A program made the translations under genes and the position numbers. Below, one piece after another: positions 59,167-64,000 of a DNA stretch of 64,000 nt. Origin of the DNA: Scolanthus callimorphus (lineage: Eukaryota; Cnidaria; Anthozoa; Actiniaria; Edwardsiidae); the NCBI GenBank assembly GCA_033964015.1, contig CM066919.1, forward strand, positions 23,675,204-23,739,203. Direction: 5' to 3'. The notes below the pieces were generated by a model. The model did not search any database and was not told the DNA's origin. It saw nothing but the letters and a program-made list of their open reading frames with translations. Positions within the stretch are counted from its first letter, which is position 1, and each line of letters starts with the position of its first letter.

Positions 59167-60875
59167 GGGTCTCGGCTAGAGGGAAGGGATTGTCCCTCGG
59201 ATGCTGTGCTGCCAATTTGCTCGTTTTGCCCGTGTAGTGAGTGGCGGAAGGGAGATATGAAGTGCGCCCTGTACTACCTCCTGATTGGCTGTTGCTTTTG
59301 GCGAGGGATCAAAATGAACGCCATCCATCAATAGATTAATCTAAAACAACCGCTCAGCTGCGAGTGCTTTGTCTATAGTTTTTGCTAATAAGTCGTATTT
59401 AAGACACTTTGTGAGACAAGAAATTGGAATCTTTAATGGCGAAATGGTGGTCTATTGAGCTTTGTTTACACTTAGATTTGGTGTACAGTTTATAGCGCAA
59501 ATAAACTTAAAGAAGAACGATGTGGACTAAGGCAAATAATACAAGTTCCTAGTCTGGCTGTCCGTTTTTTATTTCTCTGCTAATCGGGTTTTTATTTAAG
59601 CGTTTCGCAATTTGTTGTTTTATTATTTTTTAAAAACCAGTATACTAATGATTAGATAGTTCTCCCGCAAGAAGAATAAAGTTTACAAAACATCTTGTGA
59701 ACATTAAGCGAAACCCTAGTTAGAAATCCCATATCTTTTGTCGATTCTCTTTGTATAGATGTGTCAAAAACTTGTTTTATCTGTAGGTGGCCAAATTGTT
59801 ACTCACACAGAATCGATGCAAGGAAAGTCAGCCAGTTTTCATCGAAAAAAAGCTGGACATTGATCAGCTAAGAATACATGGACTGAACGTCGGGGAAAAC
59901 AAAAAAATAAATTTCAACTAAAAACTAATTTAATAGTTTTTCTCCCTTGGAATTAGGGTTGAATTTGAATTGTTTATTTTATTACAGCGGGTTTCGGAGC
60001 TTATTTATTTGCTGCTGGTGACAAGTGGTTTGCTTGTAAACCTAATGGTGGTTCTATTTTTCCGTTCCGCCACGTTTCCTCCATTGATAATGCTGTGTGT
60101 TAAATGAATTGTCGCTTTACCTGGGCAAATAACAACATCCTTGGTTCTGTGCTAGCTGTTGTGACACCTTCGCACACGAATCAGTTAACCACCTCGAATC
60201 GCATGATTTCTGGTCAATAATTTTATAGCGTGCGCACACTGAAGTGGCTTCCTTAAAGACTTTTATTACTTTAAAATTTAAAGATTTTTAGAGATGATGG
60301 ACACCAGTCAACGGAGGACGGCCTAACCTTTCTTAGACAAACAATAGCACCAATCTCCCTATTGTCTGCAGACAACTTTCTTTTCGTCTGTTTCAGAAAG
60401 TGAGATTCAATAAATGTAAATCGCACGTGAATTTTCGCGTGATGTGTAAGCCAAAAGGGGCAAGACCTTTTTATTCTTCCTCTGAAATCATTCTAAAACT
60501 TTGTGGGCCTTCTCATTAGAGACGAAAGTGCAATATGGAGTATTTTGATGGTTTTGACATGAGGAGACTTTACTTTAGAACGCTCGAGCCGTGTGTGCAC
60601 ACCACTAAGTCATCCAGGCGTGGTTGCCAAACAATAGCCAGGGCGGGTAAGATGGAGAGCTGGTCAGGTGACATTTGTCAGACGTATTCTTGTTGTGACG
60701 GCGAACACAGACAGCCAATCAGATACGAGATCTTCAAACAATCAATCCCCAGCTTAGGTGCCGATTTTCAAATGGCGCCAAATTACTCCACAACATGAAC
60801 CAATCCGTGGTGGTCATACACGTGTCCCCTTAGGTTGGCCTATCACTTGGATAGCTGTTGTAGTTGTAGGACAAA

Positions 60876-61980
<1,105 letters not shown>

Positions 61981-64000
61981 GTAACTGTTAATTGCTAGAA
62001 AAATTAGGACTATATGTTTTGCAGTGGAAGCTTTGATCAAATGATCACTGCTTCGAATCCTTGGATTTTCCTGGAGTAGAGTTCGCAGCTGTATCTAGTA
62101 TCGGTTGTGTTGCAAATTATTCTCGCTGAAGAAAACCATTCAATGGTTAGCGTGCAAATTTATTTCCCAAGTGCTAGCAGTCGCATGGCTTCCCGAATTT
62201 TTGATCAGGATATTTTCATAGCTGATGTCCATTTCAAGCTTTCGAATCCTTCTAGATTTCCGTTGTCTCAAATTAGGAATAAATTATCATCTGCACGGCA
62301 CCCGGTTGTTTATGAATTCTATTTCGCAATGGCAGAGATCTTTCCGACCAAGCTTAGCTCATTTTAACAGGTTTCAACCCGAACAAAGGTACATGATTCA
62401 TGAATTCATTTGTACGCTAGTCATTTTGTACAAGAGGTTCTTTGAAGATTCTGCGAACGCCGATCGCATCACTTGCCGATCCAAAGCCGCTGCATAAGAA
62501 ATTGCGGCTCGGGTACTGGTTTTATTGTCCATTTGAAACGCCCACTCGAAAATAAACAAATTCGGGCAACCAAGCGGTCAACTCTATGTGAATCAAACTT
62601 TTTCCGGCTTCTGAGCATTAAAATTTGGGTACGTGGATCTCCTCTGATAAAAGACACGCGAACATTTTAGAGCGTTGATACCTCAATTATGAACCTAAAA
62701 TAACACATAATATCTTTGAGCCGAGCGAGTATTTTTCTCAAATTAGATGATTACGGGTTTGTAAGTTTTCCTGAACACTAGAGAACAAAAGAACGGGTGT
62801 GTGGATTATGCTACCTGTTTTTTGTGTTTCTGCCGAGTTAGATTTGACATACGAATTTTTAGCGTCTGAGCGCATCGAGGTTCAGTTCAAGGTTTTAGCT
62901 CGTGTTACTGGGATACCGATCCGAGGGTGCAGAATTTATCCATCCTGGTTATGGATAAGCTCCGAACTCCCCCACGAGCAGTTTCACGAATGTTATTTTT
63001 CTTGTACCAAATAAACAACTCAAGTTAACCTTTACTCAAACAATAAAGTTGTGTCTTGGATCGGAGAAAATACCGCATAATAAAAACTTTGAAAGGAGCT
63101 TTCAGAACAAGCTCATGAATAATGCGTAGACTCTATTCTCTCGGTGAACAGCAGTTGTCGAGCTCATCTCCGGCGAAATAGATTTATGCGGGATTCAAAA
63201 TAGATCTTGTAATATCATTATGGGTAAAATTATAGGCTAGGAACTATTCATTGCTATTTCTGCTGTTTCTATGTTATTCTTGATTTGGAATACTCCAAGT
63301 GAATATATAATTCGTGATCGTGTTGCCCGTAGGGGTAATTAATGCATTGCCTTTAATTATTTTCAAGGCATAATCTTTTCTGCTAGTTTGTTAAGTTTAT
63401 AAAGTTGTCGAGCTATTGCATTTACTGCTGCTTTGAAAAGTTTATTGCAAAATGCTCAAGTGTGTACAAGTTCTGTGCATAAGGAATCAGCTGAAAGATG
63501 CACTTTATCAGATCTGATGGCATAATTTTTCTGAATGTGCTAATGCCTCTTCCCTGCTGGGAGGATTTTGACACTCTCTTGACGCCCCAGTAAATAGAAA
63601 CTTATTGCTGCTTCCTGTATTGCAGTTTAACACTTCTTTAATAAGCCATGCTCTCTTGAGAAATGTCCAGGAACCTCACATAACTTTATTGCAAGCTCTG
63701 CATTTTATGGCACTATTGTGTTGCTTAGGATTAGGGGTTCTATTTTTAAATCATGACATACAGGAAGGACTTATTTTACTTTGATTTCTACCTATTTTAA
63801 TTATGAGAAAACTAATTACCCAGCAATAATCTATTTATGCATTTGAATTCCAAATTTATAACAATAGAGAGGTTGAATTAATGGCCCTTGTTAACACTTT
63901 GCTATAGAATTATTTCAGAATATTTCAATAGCAGTTATTGTTTGTCTTGTTCTGGTGCTCTTGGACAGCATTATATACACCACACTAAACCTCGGTTTCT
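61981..64000 (+). other. Large intron of the Musashi gene (no further exon seen)
   Basis: Starts with donor GTAACT. I searched for the start of RRM2 (TKKIFVGGLS-like) by eye in the plus frames and did not find it, so this 2-kb stretch is taken as intron. No strong repeat is seen. Confidence 0.5.

Larger units (their letters stand above)
45702..60875. other. 15-kb repeat-rich intergenic region, no convincing gene
   Basis: Holds many MITEs (listed), microsatellites and decayed repeats. No ORF carries a recognisable domain. The best non-repeat coding candidate is the weak minus-strand stretch at 56036-56356. Confidence 0.5.

Overview
This is eukaryotic nuclear DNA. Genes are split by GT-AG introns, intergenic DNA is AT-rich, and small inverted-repeat transposons are very common. 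The protein families and the repeat landscape suggest a marine invertebrate, most likely an anthozoan cnidarian (coral or anemone). That is inference, because no species marker is present.

Layout, left to right: (1) 550-2595, minus strand: 5' exons of a peroxisomal acyl-CoA oxidase (ACOX3 type), running off the left edge. (2) 3035-7384, plus: a complete HSD17B4, the peroxisomal D-bifunctional enzyme, ending in the targeting signal AKL. These two genes lie head to head about 440 bp apart and encode consecutive steps of peroxisomal beta-oxidation. (3) 7.4-16 kb: non-coding, with MITEs. (4) 15958-16190, minus: a small unrecognised gene. (5) 19089-33755, plus: a 14-exon uncharacterised EF-hand protein with a Pro/Glu-rich middle; its largest intron holds two foldback-like transposons. 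(6) 35495-35911, minus: a one-exon single-pass membrane protein, head to head (135 bp) with (7) 36047-38763, plus: SLX1, the GIY-YIG structure-specific endonuclease subunit, complete in 4 exons. (8) 40043-45701, plus: an uncharacterised multi-pass membrane protein in 8 exons; its first intron holds a 529-bp near-perfect palindrome and a TIR element. (9) 45.7-60.9 kb: repeat-rich with no convincing gene. (10) 60876-61980 onward, plus: the first five coding exons of a Musashi-type RNA-binding protein, running off the right edge.

Four frame breaks occur in otherwise well-formed coding exons (HSD17B4 last exon, the EF-hand gene twice, the small 16-kb gene). Each would be healed by one missing base. 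This pattern suggests single-base deletions in the assembly, not four independent pseudogenes. With the missing base restored, HSD17B4 would be 737 aa (human is 736) and the EF-hand protein 859 aa.

No bacterial-type system, CRISPR array, rRNA or convincing tRNA was seen. The most interesting material is the shared peroxisomal promoter, the foldback pair, the large palindrome, and several TIR families whose target-site duplications (TSDs, 9-10 bp or TAA/TTA) can be read directly.
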